Origin: Actinopolymorpha cephalotaxi
GTDB taxonomy: Bacteria > Actinomycetota > Actinomycetes > Propionibacteriales > Actinopolymorphaceae
Direction of reading: 5' to 3'
NCBI RefSeq assembly: GCF_013408535.1
Contig: NZ_JACBZA010000001.1
Coordinates: 1,240,001 to 1,304,000, forward strand
DNA length: 64,000 nt
Made by a program: the position numbers and the translations under genes. Shown here one piece after another: positions 27,101-37,829 of the stretch. The notes beneath the pieces are model-generated. The model was not told the DNA's origin. It worked only from the letters and a program-made list of their open reading frames with translations, and made no database searches. How positions within the stretch are numbered: position 1 is the stretch's first letter; every line of letters begins with the position of its first letter.

Positions 27101-27261
27101 TCGTGGAGAGCAGCGACATCGCGTCGCTGCGCCGGTTCAAGGACGACGCCACCGAGGTTCGCGAGGGTTACGAGTGCGGCCTCACCCTGCACAACTACAA
27201 CGACGTGCGGGTCGGTGACGTGGTCGAGACGTACGAGATGCGGGAGAAGCCGCGCGGCTGA
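24109..27261 (+). CDS. infB: translation initiation factor IF-2
   Basis: 1050 residues. IF-2 is the GTPase that places initiator tRNA on the 30S subunit and promotes subunit joining. An IF2_N motif is at the start ([20 protein letters not shown]), followed by about 380 residues of disordered Pro/Arg/Gly-rich sequence. That region includes five DRPERx repeats (about 163-195) and Gly-Gly-Pro/Arg runs (about 320-420). A second IF2_N motif ([20 protein letters not shown]) precedes the G domain, whose P-loop GHVDHGKT is at 553-560; DTPGHEAF and NKIDVPD follow. Domains II-IV complete the protein. The GTG has AAGGAGA upstream. The long disordered linker is larger than in low-GC bacteria but usual in actinomycetes. 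Confidence 0.98.
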   Translation: MAKVRVYELAKEFGIESKAVMARLQELGEFVRSASSTVEAPVVRKLKESFATESGGKAGGRGSARKSASKQAAPASPAQAASGASAPTTPKPTPVPGAKPAPPRPAPAKPSPEPVEVVREAVPEVTERPAATAQPSAPAPERSAPQPQGPRPGPRPDGGRRTDRPERADRPERTDRPERGDRPERADRPERPAASGARPAPPGQRPTRQSGPGGPSGPGGPGAAPGGRGGQGGDSRQRPSGPRQGGAPRPGNNPFTSTTGMRGPRSERPGQGAPRRDGEGDGAGRQGGGVPGVPRPNPGTMPTRPERSGDRPGGPRPNPGMMPSRPAPRAGGGPGGRTGGPGGRTGGPGARTGGPGGRTGAPGRGGPGGGGGRPGGGGGRPGGGGGGAPAGAPPRGGFGGRPGGARGRGGTAGAFGRPGGPVRRGRKSKRQKRQELDNMQAPSVGGVRVPRGGGQTVRLPRGASLTDFAERIGADAASLVQVMFHLGEMVTATQSVSDETLQLLGAELEYDIQVVSPEDEDRELLESFSIEFGEDEGEDAEIIARPPVVSVMGHVDHGKTKLLDAIRNADVVAGEAGGITQHIGAYQVATQVDGNDRKITFIDTPGHEAFTAMRARGAQSTDIAVLVVAADDGVMPQTVEALNHAKAANLPIVVAVNKIDVPDADPTKVRGQLSEYGLVPEEYGGDTMFVDISARARTNLDGLLEAIVLTADASLDLRANPHQDAQGLAIEAHLDKGRGPVVTVLVQRGTLRVGDSIIAGPAYGRVRAMLDENGQSVDEAPPARPVLVLGLSAVPRAGDTFMVVADDRMARQIAEKREARERNASFAQRTKRVSLDDLSKLLEERQSLNLVIKGDVSGSVEALEDALAKIDVGDEVDLRILHRGVGAVTENDVNLATIDNAIIIGFNVRAQGRSVERLADREGVEIRFYSVIYQAIDEVEAALKGMLKPEYEEARLGTAEVRDVFRSSKFGTIAGCLVTSGTIRRNSKARLLRDGAVVVESSDIASLRRFKDDATEVREGYECGLTLHNYNDVRVGDVVETYEMREKPRG

Positions 27262-27329
27262 TCCCGACCCCGCTCGGCCGGCTGGCCTGGAACCCCAGGT
27301 CGGCCGGCAGGTCGGGACCGATCGTTGGA

Positions 27330-27407
27330 CGAAGCCCCGGAGCGACTCCGGAGAGGGACCGCACAGGACGCCTGTGTGGATCCTCGCCGGGAAGCTCCGG
27401 GGCTTCG
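27330..27407 (+). terminator. large structured element after infB (terminator or RNA motif)
   Basis: A perfect 14-bp outer stem joins CGAAGCCCCGGAGC (27330-27343) to GCTCCGGGGCTTCG (27394-27407), followed by TTTCGG. Inside it, GAGGGACC (27353-27360) pairs with GGATCCTC (27378-27385) with one mismatch, and CACAGG (27362-27367) pairs with CCTGTG (27371-27376) across a 3-base loop. The result is a closed outer helix with one long inner hairpin. It lies between infB and ylxP in a 284-base gap that holds no other gene. A simple terminator would not need the internal arm, so a structured RNA is possible. Confidence 0.6.
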
Positions 27408-27545
27408 TTTCGGCCCGGGCCACCCGGTAGCCACCGGGTCGGCGCGGGAGTGGTTGGCTGTGTGCTGCGGGTCCGGTGCCGGCGACGCCGGCGGGCCCGG
27501 ACCGGTAGAGCCGTCGATGTCCTACCCGCCGGAGGATGCGAGCCG

Positions 27546-27842
27546 ATGTTCACCGGAGCACTCTGCGCCGACCTGAGGCTCGGCGACGTGCATTCGCTGA
27601 AGGAGAAGCGTTCGGTGGTCCGGCCGATCGTGGCGGAGATCGCGCGCCGCCACGCCGTGTCCGTCGCCGAGACAGGGCACCATGACCTCTACCGTCGGGC
27701 GGAGATCGGTGTTGCCGTGGTGAGTGGTGAGAGCGTGCACTGTCGCGACGTTCTGGACGCGGTGGAGCGGCTGCTCGCCGAGCGCCCGGGCGTGGAGTTG
27801 CTGCAGGTACGCCGGCAGTTGTTCTCCGTCGACGACGAGTAG
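27546..27842 (+). CDS. ylxP: DUF503 / YlxP family protein
   Basis: 98 residues. FTGALCADLRLGDVHSLKEKRSVVRPI, VSVAETGHHDLYRRAEIGVAVV and the C-terminal LLQVRRQLFSV match the small YlxP/DUF503 family that sits between infB and rbfA in many bacteria. Its role is uncertain; ribosome-associated functions have been proposed for this family. GGAGGA at 27531-27536, 9 bases upstream, supports the ATG. It precedes rbfA by about 150 bases that contain short repeats. Confidence 0.93.
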   Translation: MFTGALCADLRLGDVHSLKEKRSVVRPIVAEIARRHAVSVAETGHHDLYRRAEIGVAVVSGESVHCRDVLDAVERLLAERPGVELLQVRRQLFSVDDE

Positions 27843-27916
27843 GACCGAGCAGGACGCGTAGGACCGAGGCACGACGAGCAGGACCGAGCAGGACGAGCAG
27901 GACGAGTAGGACAGTG
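27841..27916 (+). repeat. short tandem repeats beginning at the ylxP stop codon
   Basis: From the AG of the TAG stop, the sequence is about eight units of 9-11 bases of the form AGGACCGAGC / AGGACGAGC / AGGACGAGT. The later units (27881-27916) are the most regular. The array ends about 75 bases before rbfA. No hairpin of note is formed, because the units are direct repeats. Confidence 0.7.
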
Positions 27917-27993
27917 AGCCGGCACGAGGTACGAACCCGGACCGGCGGGGACGACCCCGGTCGGGTCGCCCGCCGGCCGAGGAGAGGATGGCG

Positions 27994-28533
27994 ATGAACC
28001 AGACACGGGTGAACCAGCTCGCGGACCGGATCCAGGTGATCGTCGCGGAGATGCTGGAGCGCCGGGTGAAGGACCCCAGGCTCGGCTTCGTGACGGTCAC
28101 CGAGGCCCGCCTGACCGGTGACCTGCGCGAAGCCACCGTGTTCTACACCGTGCTCGGGGGCGACCAGGACCACACCGGGACCGCCGTGGCGCTGGAGAGC
28201 GCGAAGGGCCTGATCCGCTCCGAGGTCGGCCGCCGGCTCGGGCTCCGGCACACGCCGAGCCTGGCCTTCGTCCCCGACGCCGTACCCGAGAACGCCCAGC
28301 ACATCGAGGACCTCCTGCGCCTCGCCCGCGACTCCGACGCCGAGGTGGCCCGCCGGGCCGCGCAGGCGAGCCCGGCCGGCGAGGCCGACCCGTACCGCGT
28401 GCCCCGCACCGACGAAGACCTCGACGACCTCGACGAGCTCGATGCCCCCGGCGACGAGGACGGCAGCGACGGCAGCGACGGCAGCAAGGGTGGCGACAAC
28501 CGGTCCGGCCCCGGCGGTCACGGCGGGAGCTGA
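27994..28533 (+). CDS. rbfA: 30S ribosome-binding factor RbfA
   Basis: 179 residues. RbfA binds the central pseudoknot region of immature 16S rRNA during 30S maturation. NQLADRIQVIVAEMLERRVKDPRLG, VTVTEARLTGDLREATVFYTV and LRHTPSLAFVPDAVPENAQHIEDLL are the family blocks. The C-terminal 60 residues are Asp/Gly/Ser-rich and probably unstructured. Two ATGs are possible: 27988 and 27994. The second has better spacing (9 bases) from GAGGAG. It is followed one base after the stop by truB. Confidence 0.95.
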   Translation: MNQTRVNQLADRIQVIVAEMLERRVKDPRLGFVTVTEARLTGDLREATVFYTVLGGDQDHTGTAVALESAKGLIRSEVGRRLGLRHTPSLAFVPDAVPENAQHIEDLLRLARDSDAEVARRAAQASPAGEADPYRVPRTDEDLDDLDELDAPGDEDGSDGSDGSKGGDNRSGPGGHGGS

Positions 28534-28534
28534 C

Positions 28535-29452
28535 GTGACCCCACCCGACGTGACCCGACCTGATGTGCCCCGACCTGCTGAGACCCGGAGCGGCATCGTC
28601 GTCGTGGACAAGCCCTCCGGCTGGACCTCCCACGACGTGGTGGGCAAGGTCCGCCGGCTGGCACACACCCGGCGGGTGGGCCACGCCGGCACCCTCGACC
28701 CGATGGCGACCGGCGTGCTCGTCCTCGGCATCGAACGCGCCACCCGGTTGCTCGGCTATCTCACCCTCACCGAGAAGGCCTATGACGCGACGATCCGGCT
28801 CGGGGTGTCCACCCGTACCGACGACGCCGAGGGGGAGGCGATCGCCCAGGCGTCCGCCCGGGACGTACGCCGGGAGGACATCCAGGCGGGGGTCGCCGCG
28901 CTGACCGGCGAGATCTCCCAGGTGCCGTCGGCGGTGTCGGCGGTGAAGGTGGCCGGCGAACGCGCCTACCGCAAGGTGCACAAGGGCGAGGACGTCGAGC
29001 TGGCACCGCGCCAGGTGGTGGTGCGCAGGTTCGAGGTGACCGACGTCCGGCCGGTGGGCGAGGTCGTGGACGTCGATGTGGTGGTCGAGTGTTCGAGCGG
29101 GACGTACGTCCGGGCGCTGGCCCGTGACCTGGGCGCCGGACTGGGCGTCGGCGGCCACCTCACCGCGCTGCGGCGTACCCGCGTCGGACCGTACGCACTG
29201 GATCAGGCCCGTACGATCGAGCAGCTCGAGGGCGGCTTCGAGGTGGTCCCGATCGCCGACGTGGCGGCCCGGACGTTCGCCCGGTACGACGTGGACGAGC
29301 ACACGGCGCGGCTGGTCTCCTTCGGGCAGAAGCTGCCCGGCGTGCGGGTGGGCGGCGGCCCGGTGGGCGTGTTCGGCCCCGACGGCGCGTTCCTCGCGCT
29401 GTACGAGGACGTCGAGGAGGGCGCCCGGCCGGTCGCGGTGTTCGCGAGCTGA
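28535..29452 (+). CDS. truB: tRNA pseudouridine(55) synthase
   Basis: 305 residues. TruB converts U55 of the T-loop to pseudouridine. GIVVVDKPSGWTSHDVV and the catalytic HAGTLDPMATGVL motif (Asp55) are clear, followed by EKAYDATIRLG, ISQVPSAVSAVKVAGERAY and a C-terminal PUA-like portion (RPVAVF end). The GTG at 28535 has GGGAG 5 bases upstream and starts immediately after the rbfA stop, so translation is probably coupled. The first 18 residues contain three near-identical D-V-x-R-P units, a small in-frame repeat. Confidence 0.96.
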   Translation: MTPPDVTRPDVPRPAETRSGIVVVDKPSGWTSHDVVGKVRRLAHTRRVGHAGTLDPMATGVLVLGIERATRLLGYLTLTEKAYDATIRLGVSTRTDDAEGEAIAQASARDVRREDIQAGVAALTGEISQVPSAVSAVKVAGERAYRKVHKGEDVELAPRQVVVRRFEVTDVRPVGEVVDVDVVVECSSGTYVRALARDLGAGLGVGGHLTALRRTRVGPYALDQARTIEQLEGGFEVVPIADVAARTFARYDVDEHTARLVSFGQKLPGVRVGGGPVGVFGPDGAFLALYEDVEEGARPVAVFAS

Positions 29453-29577
29453 CGGCGGGTTGGGACGACCCGTGACGCCCGGGTTGCCGGATGCCGGGAC
29501 CGGAGCGAGGGTCCGCGGGCGACCGTCTGGCACTCTGTGAGGCAGGCGTATCAGGACGGAAGGGCGACGAGGACACG

Positions 29578-30624
29578 ATGCAACGCTGGACAGACCTGAC
29601 CGGGGTGGATCCGCGGTTCGGGCCGACGGTCGTCACGATCGGCGTCTTCGACGGCGTGCACCGCGGTCACCAGCGGGTGCTCGCCCGCACCCGTGAGCTG
29701 GCCCGCGAGCACGGCGCCCGCTCCGTCGTGGTGACGTTCGACCCGCATCCTGCCTCGGTGGTCCGCCCGGAGGCGGTACCGCCGCTGCTGGCGACCGTGG
29801 AGCGCCGGCTGGAGCTGTTCGAGGCGTACGGCATGGACGGCGTGGTCGTCGTGCCGTTCGACAAGGAGCGTTCCCGCGAGCCCGCCGAGGAGTTCGTCCG
29901 CGAACTCGTCCGCGCGCTGCGTCCGGTGGCGGTGGTGGTCGGCGACGACTTCCGGTTCGGGCACAAGGCGGCCGGCAACGTCGACCTGCTGCGCACGCTG
30001 GGCGCCGAGCTCGGGTTCGCCGTCGAGGGCCTGACCCGCGCGGCGAAGGTCCCCTCGACCGCCGAACCGGCCGCCGCGGACCCCGGCGATCCCGCCGCCC
30101 TCGATCCCGCCGCCCTCGATCCCGCCGACCCCGCCGGCGTCCCCGTCGACGCCGTGTCCTCCACCGCGGTCCGGGACCGGCTCGCGGCCGGCGACGTGGC
30201 CGGCGCCCGGGCCCTGCTCGGGCACACCTTCCGGGTGGACGGCCTGGTCGTCGAGGGCGCCCACCGGGGACGCGAGCTGGGTTTCCCGACCGCCAACGTG
30301 CCGGCGTCGACCGCCCTGGCGCTGCCCGCCGACGGCGTGTACGCCGGGTGGCTGCGAGTAGCCGACGTGGACGCGCCCGGCCCGCAGGTGCTGCCCGCGG
30401 CAATCTCGGTGGGCACCAACCCGCAGTTCGGCCACGAGCCGCGCCGGGTCGAGTCGTATGTCCTGGATCGCGACGATCTGGACCTGTACGGCCGGCCGGT
30501 CGCGGTGGAGTTCGTCGACCGGGTGCGCGGGCAGGACACCTACGACTCGGTGGACGCCCTGGTCGTCCAGATTCGTGCCGACGTGGAACACGTACGCCGT
30601 GTCCTCGCCGCCGACCCCGGCTGA
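29578..30624 (+). CDS. ribF: bifunctional riboflavin kinase / FAD synthetase
   Basis: 348 residues. The N-terminal FAD synthetase domain has the nucleotidyltransferase motif GVFDGVHRGHQRVL and FDPHPASVVRPE, and GDDFRFGHKAAGN; SSTAVRDRLAAGDV closes it. The C-terminal riboflavin kinase domain has RGRELGFPTANV and the YVLDRDDLDLYGRPVAVEFV segment. Between the domains there is an unusual Asp/Pro/Ala-rich stretch of about 35 residues with a duplicated D-P-A-A-L unit, longer than in typical RibF. The ATG has GAGGA 4 bases upstream. The placement truB-ribF-rpsO is conserved. Confidence 0.96.
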   Translation: MQRWTDLTGVDPRFGPTVVTIGVFDGVHRGHQRVLARTRELAREHGARSVVVTFDPHPASVVRPEAVPPLLATVERRLELFEAYGMDGVVVVPFDKERSREPAEEFVRELVRALRPVAVVVGDDFRFGHKAAGNVDLLRTLGAELGFAVEGLTRAAKVPSTAEPAAADPGDPAALDPAALDPADPAGVPVDAVSSTAVRDRLAAGDVAGARALLGHTFRVDGLVVEGAHRGRELGFPTANVPASTALALPADGVYAGWLRVADVDAPGPQVLPAAISVGTNPQFGHEPRRVESYVLDRDDLDLYGRPVAVEFVDRVRGQDTYDSVDALVVQIRADVEHVRRVLAADPG

Positions 30625-30639
30625 CCGGTGGCCCACCGG
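30625..30639 (+). terminator. small hairpin after ribF
   Basis: CCGGTG (30625-30630) and CACCGG (30634-30639) form a 6-bp stem with a 3-base loop directly after the ribF stop. No T-tract follows. A TAGCCT box (30648-30653) just downstream may be the -10 of an rpsO promoter. Confidence 0.4.
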
Positions 30640-30740
30640 CGGGCTGGTAGCCTGACCACTGCCGTACGCCGGCCGCGGACAAAGAGTGCCCAGGTGAACC
30701 CGCCCTGGCGCGCCGCGCAACGGATCCCGAAAGGAGCCTC

Positions 30741-31010
30741 GTGTCGCTAGACGCTGCGACCAAGAAGCAGATCATCACCGAGTACGCGACCAAAGAGGGC
30801 GACACCGGTTCGCCCGAGGTCCAGGTGGCGCTGCTCACGCATCGGATCACTCACCTGACCGAGCACCAGAAGGCCCACAAGCACGACCACCACAGCCGTC
30901 GCGGTCTGCTGCTCCTCGTGGGTCAGCGCCGCCGGCTGCTCAACTACGTCATGAAGGAAGACATCCAGCGTTACCGCTCGCTGATCGAGCGGCTCGGCCT
31001 GCGCCGATAG
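30741..31010 (+). CDS. rpsO: 30S ribosomal protein S15
   Basis: 89 residues, the standard S15 length. [51 protein letters not shown] and [27 protein letters not shown] are the family sequence with the 16S rRNA-binding His/Asp loop. AAGGAG 4 bases before the GTG settles the start. It precedes pnp, as in most bacteria, with a 253-base structured gap between them. Confidence 0.98.
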   Translation: MSLDAATKKQIITEYATKEGDTGSPEVQVALLTHRITHLTEHQKAHKHDHHSRRGLLLLVGQRRRLLNYVMKEDIQRYRSLIERLGLRR

Positions 31011-31021
31011 CTGGAAAAGCT

Positions 31022-31055
31022 CCGGGAGCGGTCGCCTTCGTGGCGCCGCTCCCGG
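31022..31055 (+). terminator. rpsO downstream hairpin
   Basis: CCGGGAGCGG (31022-31031) pairs perfectly with CCGCTCCCGG (31046-31055). Inside, CGCC and GGCG extend the stem around a TTCGT loop, giving about 14 paired positions. It begins 11 bases after the rpsO stop. It may terminate part of the transcription and also serve as an RNase processing or stability element before pnp. Confidence 0.65.
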
Positions 31056-31060
31056 TACAC

Positions 31061-31185
31061 AACAAGGACCGGAGCGGTCCCCGCGTGAGGCGGTAGCCAG
31101 GCCGCCGGTCCTCGGTAGTGGCTTCCGGGAGTCCTCCGGGCGAGATCACCACAGACGCGATCACCCCGAGACGTACCCGAGAGCC
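31061..31185 (+). ncRNA. structured 5' leader of pnp, Actino-pnp-like candidate
   Basis: AGGACCGG (31065-31072) pairs perfectly with CCGGTCCT (31105-31112), enclosing a CCGC/GCGG hairpin (31081-31093). Further G/C-rich segments run to about 31185. A conserved leader RNA called Actino-pnp is known upstream of pnp in actinomycetes; I cannot verify the match without a covariance model. Autoregulation of PNPase through its leader would be the expected role. The rest of the gap to pnp shows no gene. Confidence 0.45.
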
Positions 31186-31263
31186 TCGATCGAAGACCGG
31201 CACATCCTGTACCCCACGCACCCCGCGGCAGATCGCTCCCCGATGTCATGAGGAGGGAGCCCC

Positions 31264-33467
31264 GTGGAGGGTCCCGGAATTCACACCGCCGAAGCCGTCA
31301 TCGACAACGGCCGCTTCGGCACCCGAACGGTCCGGTTCGAGACCGGACGCCTTGCCCGCCAGGCCAACGGAGCCGTCGTCGCCTATCTCGACGAGGACAC
31401 GATGGTCCTGTCGACAACGACGGCCGGCAAGCACCCCAAGGAACAGTTCGACTTCTTCCCGCTGACGGTCGACGTCGAGGAGCGGGGATACGCCGCCGGC
31501 AAGATCCCCGGCTCGGTGTTCCGCCGCGAGGGCCGGCCCAGCGAGGACGCGATCCTCACCTGCCGGCTGATCGACCGCCCGCTGCGCCCGTCGTTCGTCA
31601 AGGGCCTGCGCAACGAGGTCCAGGTCGTCGTCACCGTTCTGTCGCTCAACCCCGACGTGCTGTACGACGTGCTCGCGATCAACGCCGCGGCCTCGTCGAC
31701 GCAGATCGCCGGCCTGCCCTTCACCGGCCCGATCGGCGGCGTTCGCGTCGCGCTGATCGACGGCCAGTGGGTCGCGTTCCCGCGGCGCGCCGAGCTGGAG
31801 AACGCCGTGTTCGACATGGTGGTCGCCGGCCGTGCGCTCGAGGACGGTGACGTGGCGATCATGATGGTCGAGGCCGAGTCCACCGACCACACCTGGGACC
31901 TCGTACGCGGTGGCGTCCAGGCGCCGACCGAGGAGGTCGTCGCCGAGGGGCTGGACGCGGCCAAGGGCTTCATCCGCACCCTGTGCGACGCCCAGACCGA
32001 GCTGGCCGCCAAGTCTGCCAAGCCGACCACCGAGTTCCCGGTCTTCCGTGACTACCAGGAGGACGTGCTCGAGGCGCTGACCAGCGCGGTGCGCGGTGAG
32101 CTGGCCGAGGCCCTCACCATCGCCGACAAGGCCAGCCGCGAGTCCCGCCTGGACGAGGTGAAGGCGCTCGGGCTGGAGCGGATCGGCGCCGACTTCGAGG
32201 GCCGCGAGAAGGAGATCGGCGCGGCGTTCCGGTCGCTGACCAAGACCCTGGTGCGCGAGCGGGTGCTCCGCGACAAGGTCCGCATGGACGGCCGCGGCCT
32301 CGCCGACATCCGGCCGCTGGCCGCGGAGATCGGGGTCGTGCCGCGCGTGCACGGCTCGGCGCTGTTCGAGCGCGGCGAGACGCAGATCCTCGGCGTCACC
32401 ACGCTGAACATGCTGTCGCTGGAGCGGCGCATCGGTCTGACCCTCGCCGAGGACACGACCAAGCGCTACATGCACAACTACAACATGCCGCCGTACTCCA
32501 CCGGCGAGACCGGCCGCGTCGGCTCCCCGAAGCGACGCGAGATCGGGCACGGCGCGCTCGCCGAGCGGGCGATCCACCCGATCCTCCCCAGCCGCGAGGA
32601 CTTCCCGTACGCCATCCGTCAGGTGTCGGAGGCGGTCGGCTCCAACGGCTCCACCTCGATGGGCTCGGTGTGTGCGTCGTCGCTGGCACTGCTCAGCGCC
32701 GGCGTCCCGCTGCGCGCGCAGGTGGCCGGCATCGCGATGGGCCTGATCAGCGACGAGGTGGACGGCCGGACGGAGTTCGTCACGCTGACCGACATCCTCG
32801 GCGCCGAGGACGCGTTCGGCGACATGGACTTCAAGGTCGCCGGCACCCGTGAGTTCGTCACCGCCCTGCAGTTGGACACCAAGCTGACCGGTATCCCCGC
32901 GTCGGTGCTCGCGTCCGCCCTGCAGCAGGCGCGGGAGGCGCGGTTCGCGATCCTCACCCTGATGGAGAAGACCATCGGTGAGCCCGGCGACATGTCGCCG
33001 TACGCCCCGCGGATCATCACCATGAAGATCCCGGTCGACAAGATCGGCGAGGTGATCGGGCCGAAGGGCAAGGTCATCAACCAGATCCAGGACGACACCG
33101 GCGCCGACATCGCCATCGAGGACGACGGCACGATCTTCATCGGTGCCGCCGACGGTCCCTCCGCGGAGGCCGCTCGCGCGGTCATCGCCGGGATCGCCAC
33201 GCCGACGATGCCCGAGGTCGGCGAGCGCTACCTCGGCACGGTGGTCAAGACCACCAACTTCGGTGCGTTCATCTCGCTGGTTCCCGGCAAGGACGGCCTG
33301 CTGCACATCTCCAAGCTGCGGGCACTGTCCGGCGGCAAGCGGGTCGAGAACGTCGAGGACGTCGTGAAGGTCGGCGACAAGCTGCAGGTGGAGATCGGCG
33401 AGATCGACGACCGGGGCAAGCTGTCCCTGGTGCCCGTGGTCGAGGACGCCGAGAAGTCGCCCGAGCA

Positions 33468-33471
<4 letters not shown>
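31264..33471 (+). CDS. pnp: polyribonucleotide nucleotidyltransferase (PNPase / guanosine pentaphosphate synthetase I)
   Basis: 735 residues. It degrades RNA 3' to 5' by phosphorolysis and can polymerise NDPs; in actinomycetes the family is also known as GPSI. The first RNase PH domain includes [21 protein letters not shown] and [10 protein letters not shown]. An all-helical linker follows, then the second RNase PH domain with [17 protein letters not shown] and [21 protein letters not shown], whose acidic residues belong to the active site. A KH domain ([17 protein letters not shown]) and an S1 domain ([21 protein letters not shown]) complete it. GAGGAGGGA precedes the GTG start. Its stop overlaps the start of the M16 peptidase gene by 4 bases. 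Confidence 0.97.
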
Positions 33472-35658
<2,187 letters not shown>

Positions 35659-35667
35659 CCCACTCCC

Positions 35668-35696
35668 CGCCGCGTTCCCGCGGTGTCAACGCGGCG
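35668..35696. terminator. hairpin between convergent dapB and PhyH genes
   Basis: CGCCGCGTT (35668-35676) and AACGCGGCG (35688-35696) form a perfect 9-bp stem with an 11-base loop, followed by TTGTC on the plus strand. It is located in the 56-base gap between two convergent stops. Likely a bidirectional terminator. Confidence 0.65.
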
Positions 35697-35714
35697 TTGT
35701 CAGCTTCGCGGGCG

Positions 35715-36608
35715 TCACCGCCGCGCGCTGAGGCGGCGTTCCTCCTCGGCCTTCATCCGTTCCTGCCGGCGCACCCGCTCGGGGACGACGGCCTCCCGCG
35801 GCGCGGTGGGTGCGAAGTCGTACCGCTCCACTCCGAGGCCGCGCAGCACCGCCCGCTCCACCAGGGAGAAGTCGGCCGGATCTTCGCGGTCGAAGCGCAT
35901 CGGCTCGGCCAGGTGCACCGGCGGGTTGGTGATCAGCCGGGGGACGCGCAGCAGGTTCTGCGCCTTCGCGTGCAGGACGTACGGATGCAGCAGGAAGACG
36001 TCGCCGACCCGGCCGGTGGCCTCCACGAAGTTGCCGCACTGCCCGACCAGGCTCGGGATGTCGAACTCCGTGGGCAGCACGCCGCCCGGCCGCTCGGCGA
36101 GGTAGCGCGCCACCGGTCCCACCGAGTCCGCGGCCACGAACGTCGCACCGCCCTGGTGCCGTACGTCCGACCACAACACCAGCGTCAGCAGGCCCTGCTC
36201 CGGCGAGTCGAGGAAGTGCCGGAAGAAGTCGCCGTCCTTGTGCCAGCCGGGAGCCGCGGCCGAGGCGGGCGTCCAGGGCCGGTCCTCGCCCTCCCACAGG
36301 TTGACGATGAACCCGTCGCCCCAGGAGTACGGCCGGGCCACCCGGTCCTCCCCGCCCAGCAGGTCGCAGGCGGCCTGCCATGCCTTCGGCGCGAACTCGC
36401 GTACGTCGATCCGGCGGTGTGTCGGCATGTGGATCGAGGACTGTTCCCAGGTGGACTGGTCGTCCGGGTCGTACCCGAGCCGGGTCCACACCTGGTCGGT
36501 GTACTCCGCGGCGGCCTCGGGGGTGAAGCAGTCGTGGACGACCACGAAGCCCTGGTCGAGAAAAGTCTGCGCCTGTTCGTCGGTGAGTACCTGATAGCCC
36601 GAAGCCAT
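35715..36608 (-). CDS. phytanoyl-CoA dioxygenase (PhyH) family protein
   Basis: 297 residues. A cupin-fold Fe(II)/2-oxoglutarate oxygenase: the metal dyad His123-x-Asp125 lies in GWHKDGDFF, and the distal histidine is probably His213 in LHPYVLHAKAQN. The N-terminal FLDQGFVVVHDCFTPEAA and the GATFVAADSVGPVARYL region fit the PhyH family. Substrates in this family range from lipids to ectoine-type and natural-product intermediates, so none is assigned. The gene stands apart from neighbours: it is 155 bases downstream of no same-strand partner other than azlD, whose stop lies at 36764. The ATG at 36608 is the first start in frame that keeps the FLDQGF opening. Confidence 0.87.
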   Translation of the reverse strand: MASGYQVLTDEQAQTFLDQGFVVVHDCFTPEAAAEYTDQVWTRLGYDPDDQSTWEQSSIHMPTHRRIDVREFAPKAWQAACDLLGGEDRVARPYSWGDGFIVNLWEGEDRPWTPASAAAPGWHKDGDFFRHFLDSPEQGLLTLVLWSDVRHQGGATFVAADSVGPVARYLAERPGGVLPTEFDIPSLVGQCGNFVEATGRVGDVFLLHPYVLHAKAQNLLRVPRLITNPPVHLAEPMRFDREDPADFSLVERAVLRGLGVERYDFAPTAPREAVVPERVRRQERMKAEEERRLSARR

Positions 36609-36763
36609 GAGAGTCCGTCCGTCGCGGTGGTTCGTTGATCTGGGTCCACTTCGACGCTAGGCGGGTGCGCGCCGGTCGGCGCGTGCGTTCGTCCGCTGGT
36701 CTCGGTTCGCGAGACGGTTGTCCGCGCCTGGTCAGTGGGTCGTACGGGCGAGTGCGGGCCCGG

Positions 36764-37069
36764 TCAGAACGCCAGCCGCACCAGCGCGGCGGTGAGGGCG
36801 GCGAGGGCGACGACCACGATGAACGGCGCCCGCAGCAGCAGCGCGACCACGGCGACCGCGACGCCGGCCAGCCGGGCGTCCACGACCAGATCGGTGCCCG
36901 AGCTCAGGGTCTGCACGCCGACGAGCGCGGCCAGCAGGGCGACCGGGAGCAGTGCCGCGGACCGTCGTACGGCCGGACGGTCGAGCACCTGGCGGGGCAC
37001 GGACACCCCGGCCAGCTTGAGCAGGTAACAGCCGAGGGCGGTGGCCAGTACGGCGATCCAGAGCGTCAC
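36764..37069 (-). CDS. azlD: AzlD family branched-chain amino acid transport subunit
   Basis: 101 residues with about four hydrophobic helices: TLWIAVLATALGCYLLKLAG, SAALLPVALLAALVGVQTL, LAGVAVAVVALLLRAPFI and VVVALAALTAALVRLA. The size and VPRQVLDRPAVRR loop fit AzlD, the small partner of AzlC. Together they export branched-chain amino acids or related compounds. The GTG start overlaps the azlC stop by 4 bases (GTGA), so translation is coupled. Confidence 0.9.
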   Translation of the reverse strand: MTLWIAVLATALGCYLLKLAGVSVPRQVLDRPAVRRSAALLPVALLAALVGVQTLSSGTDLVVDARLAGVAVAVVALLLRAPFIVVVALAALTAALVRLAF

Positions 37070-37827
37070 GGGCTCTCCTCCCGTGCCGCCTGCGCCGACG
37101 AGGGCTCCGGCTCGGCCGGGGAACCGGCAGCCGGGGTGGGCGAGGCGGACCGCAGCCCGAAGGCGACCGCCACCGCGCCCGCGGCGAGGACCGGAACCCC
37201 CGCGGGCACCACCGGCACCAGCGCCACGGCGACCAGCGCGCCGATCGCGGCGACCGCGCGGGTCCGCGCCGTGGTCAGCTGCGGCCACAGCAGGGCGACG
37301 AACGCGGCCGGGGCGGCGGCGTCCAGTCCGTACGTCCGAGGGTCGCCGAGGGAGGCCCCGGCCACCGCACCGAGCAGCGTCCCGAGATTCCACAGCGTGA
37401 AGAGAATGAGCGCGGTGTACCAGAAGCCGGCCCTGCCGAGTTCCGGCGAGCGCCGCCCGACCGCCATCGCGGTGGTTTCGTCGATGACGAAGTGCGCACC
37501 GGCCAGCCGGCGAAGGCCGCGCAGCCGGAGCAGGTCGGTCAGCCGAAGACCGTAGAACGTGTTCCGGGTGCCGAGCAGCAACGCCGCCAGCACCGCGGAC
37601 AGGCCCGCCCCGCCGGCCCCGACGATCCCGACGAACGCGAACTGCGACGCCCCGGTGAACGCGAGCAGGGACAGCGCGCAGGTCTGCGCGACGGACAGGC
37701 CGCCGGCGACGCCGAGGGCGCCGAAGGAGATGCCGTACGCGCCGGTGGCGATGCCGATGGCGGCCGCGTCCCGGATCACCGCGCGCCGGGTCTCCAGGAC
37801 CGCCGAAGCGGGACGGGACGCGCTCAT
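37066..37827 (-). CDS. azlC: AzlC family branched-chain amino acid permease
   Basis: 253 residues. Hydrophobic helices and the family stretch LSLLAFTGASQFAFVGIVGAG, LGTRNTFYGLRLTDLL and HFVIDETTAMAV identify AzlC. It forms an exporter with AzlD for branched-chain amino acids or analogues. The hydrophilic C-terminal tail (SASPTPAAGSPAEPEPSS) is an extra of about 25 residues. It follows the GNAT gene with 2 bases between stop and start, and it overlaps azlD. Confidence 0.92.
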   Translation of the reverse strand: MSASRPASAVLETRRAVIRDAAAIGIATGAYGISFGALGVAGGLSVAQTCALSLLAFTGASQFAFVGIVGAGGAGLSAVLAALLLGTRNTFYGLRLTDLLRLRGLRRLAGAHFVIDETTAMAVGRRSPELGRAGFWYTALILFTLWNLGTLLGAVAGASLGDPRTYGLDAAAPAAFVALLWPQLTTARTRAVAAIGALVAVALVPVVPAGVPVLAAGAVAVAFGLRSASPTPAAGSPAEPEPSSAQAAREESP

Positions 37828-37829
37828 GC

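Noticed and set aside
27841-27987. Small coding gene between ylxP and rbfA
   Set aside because: The stretch is direct repeats of AGGACGAGC type with frequent stops and no ribosome site before rbfA.
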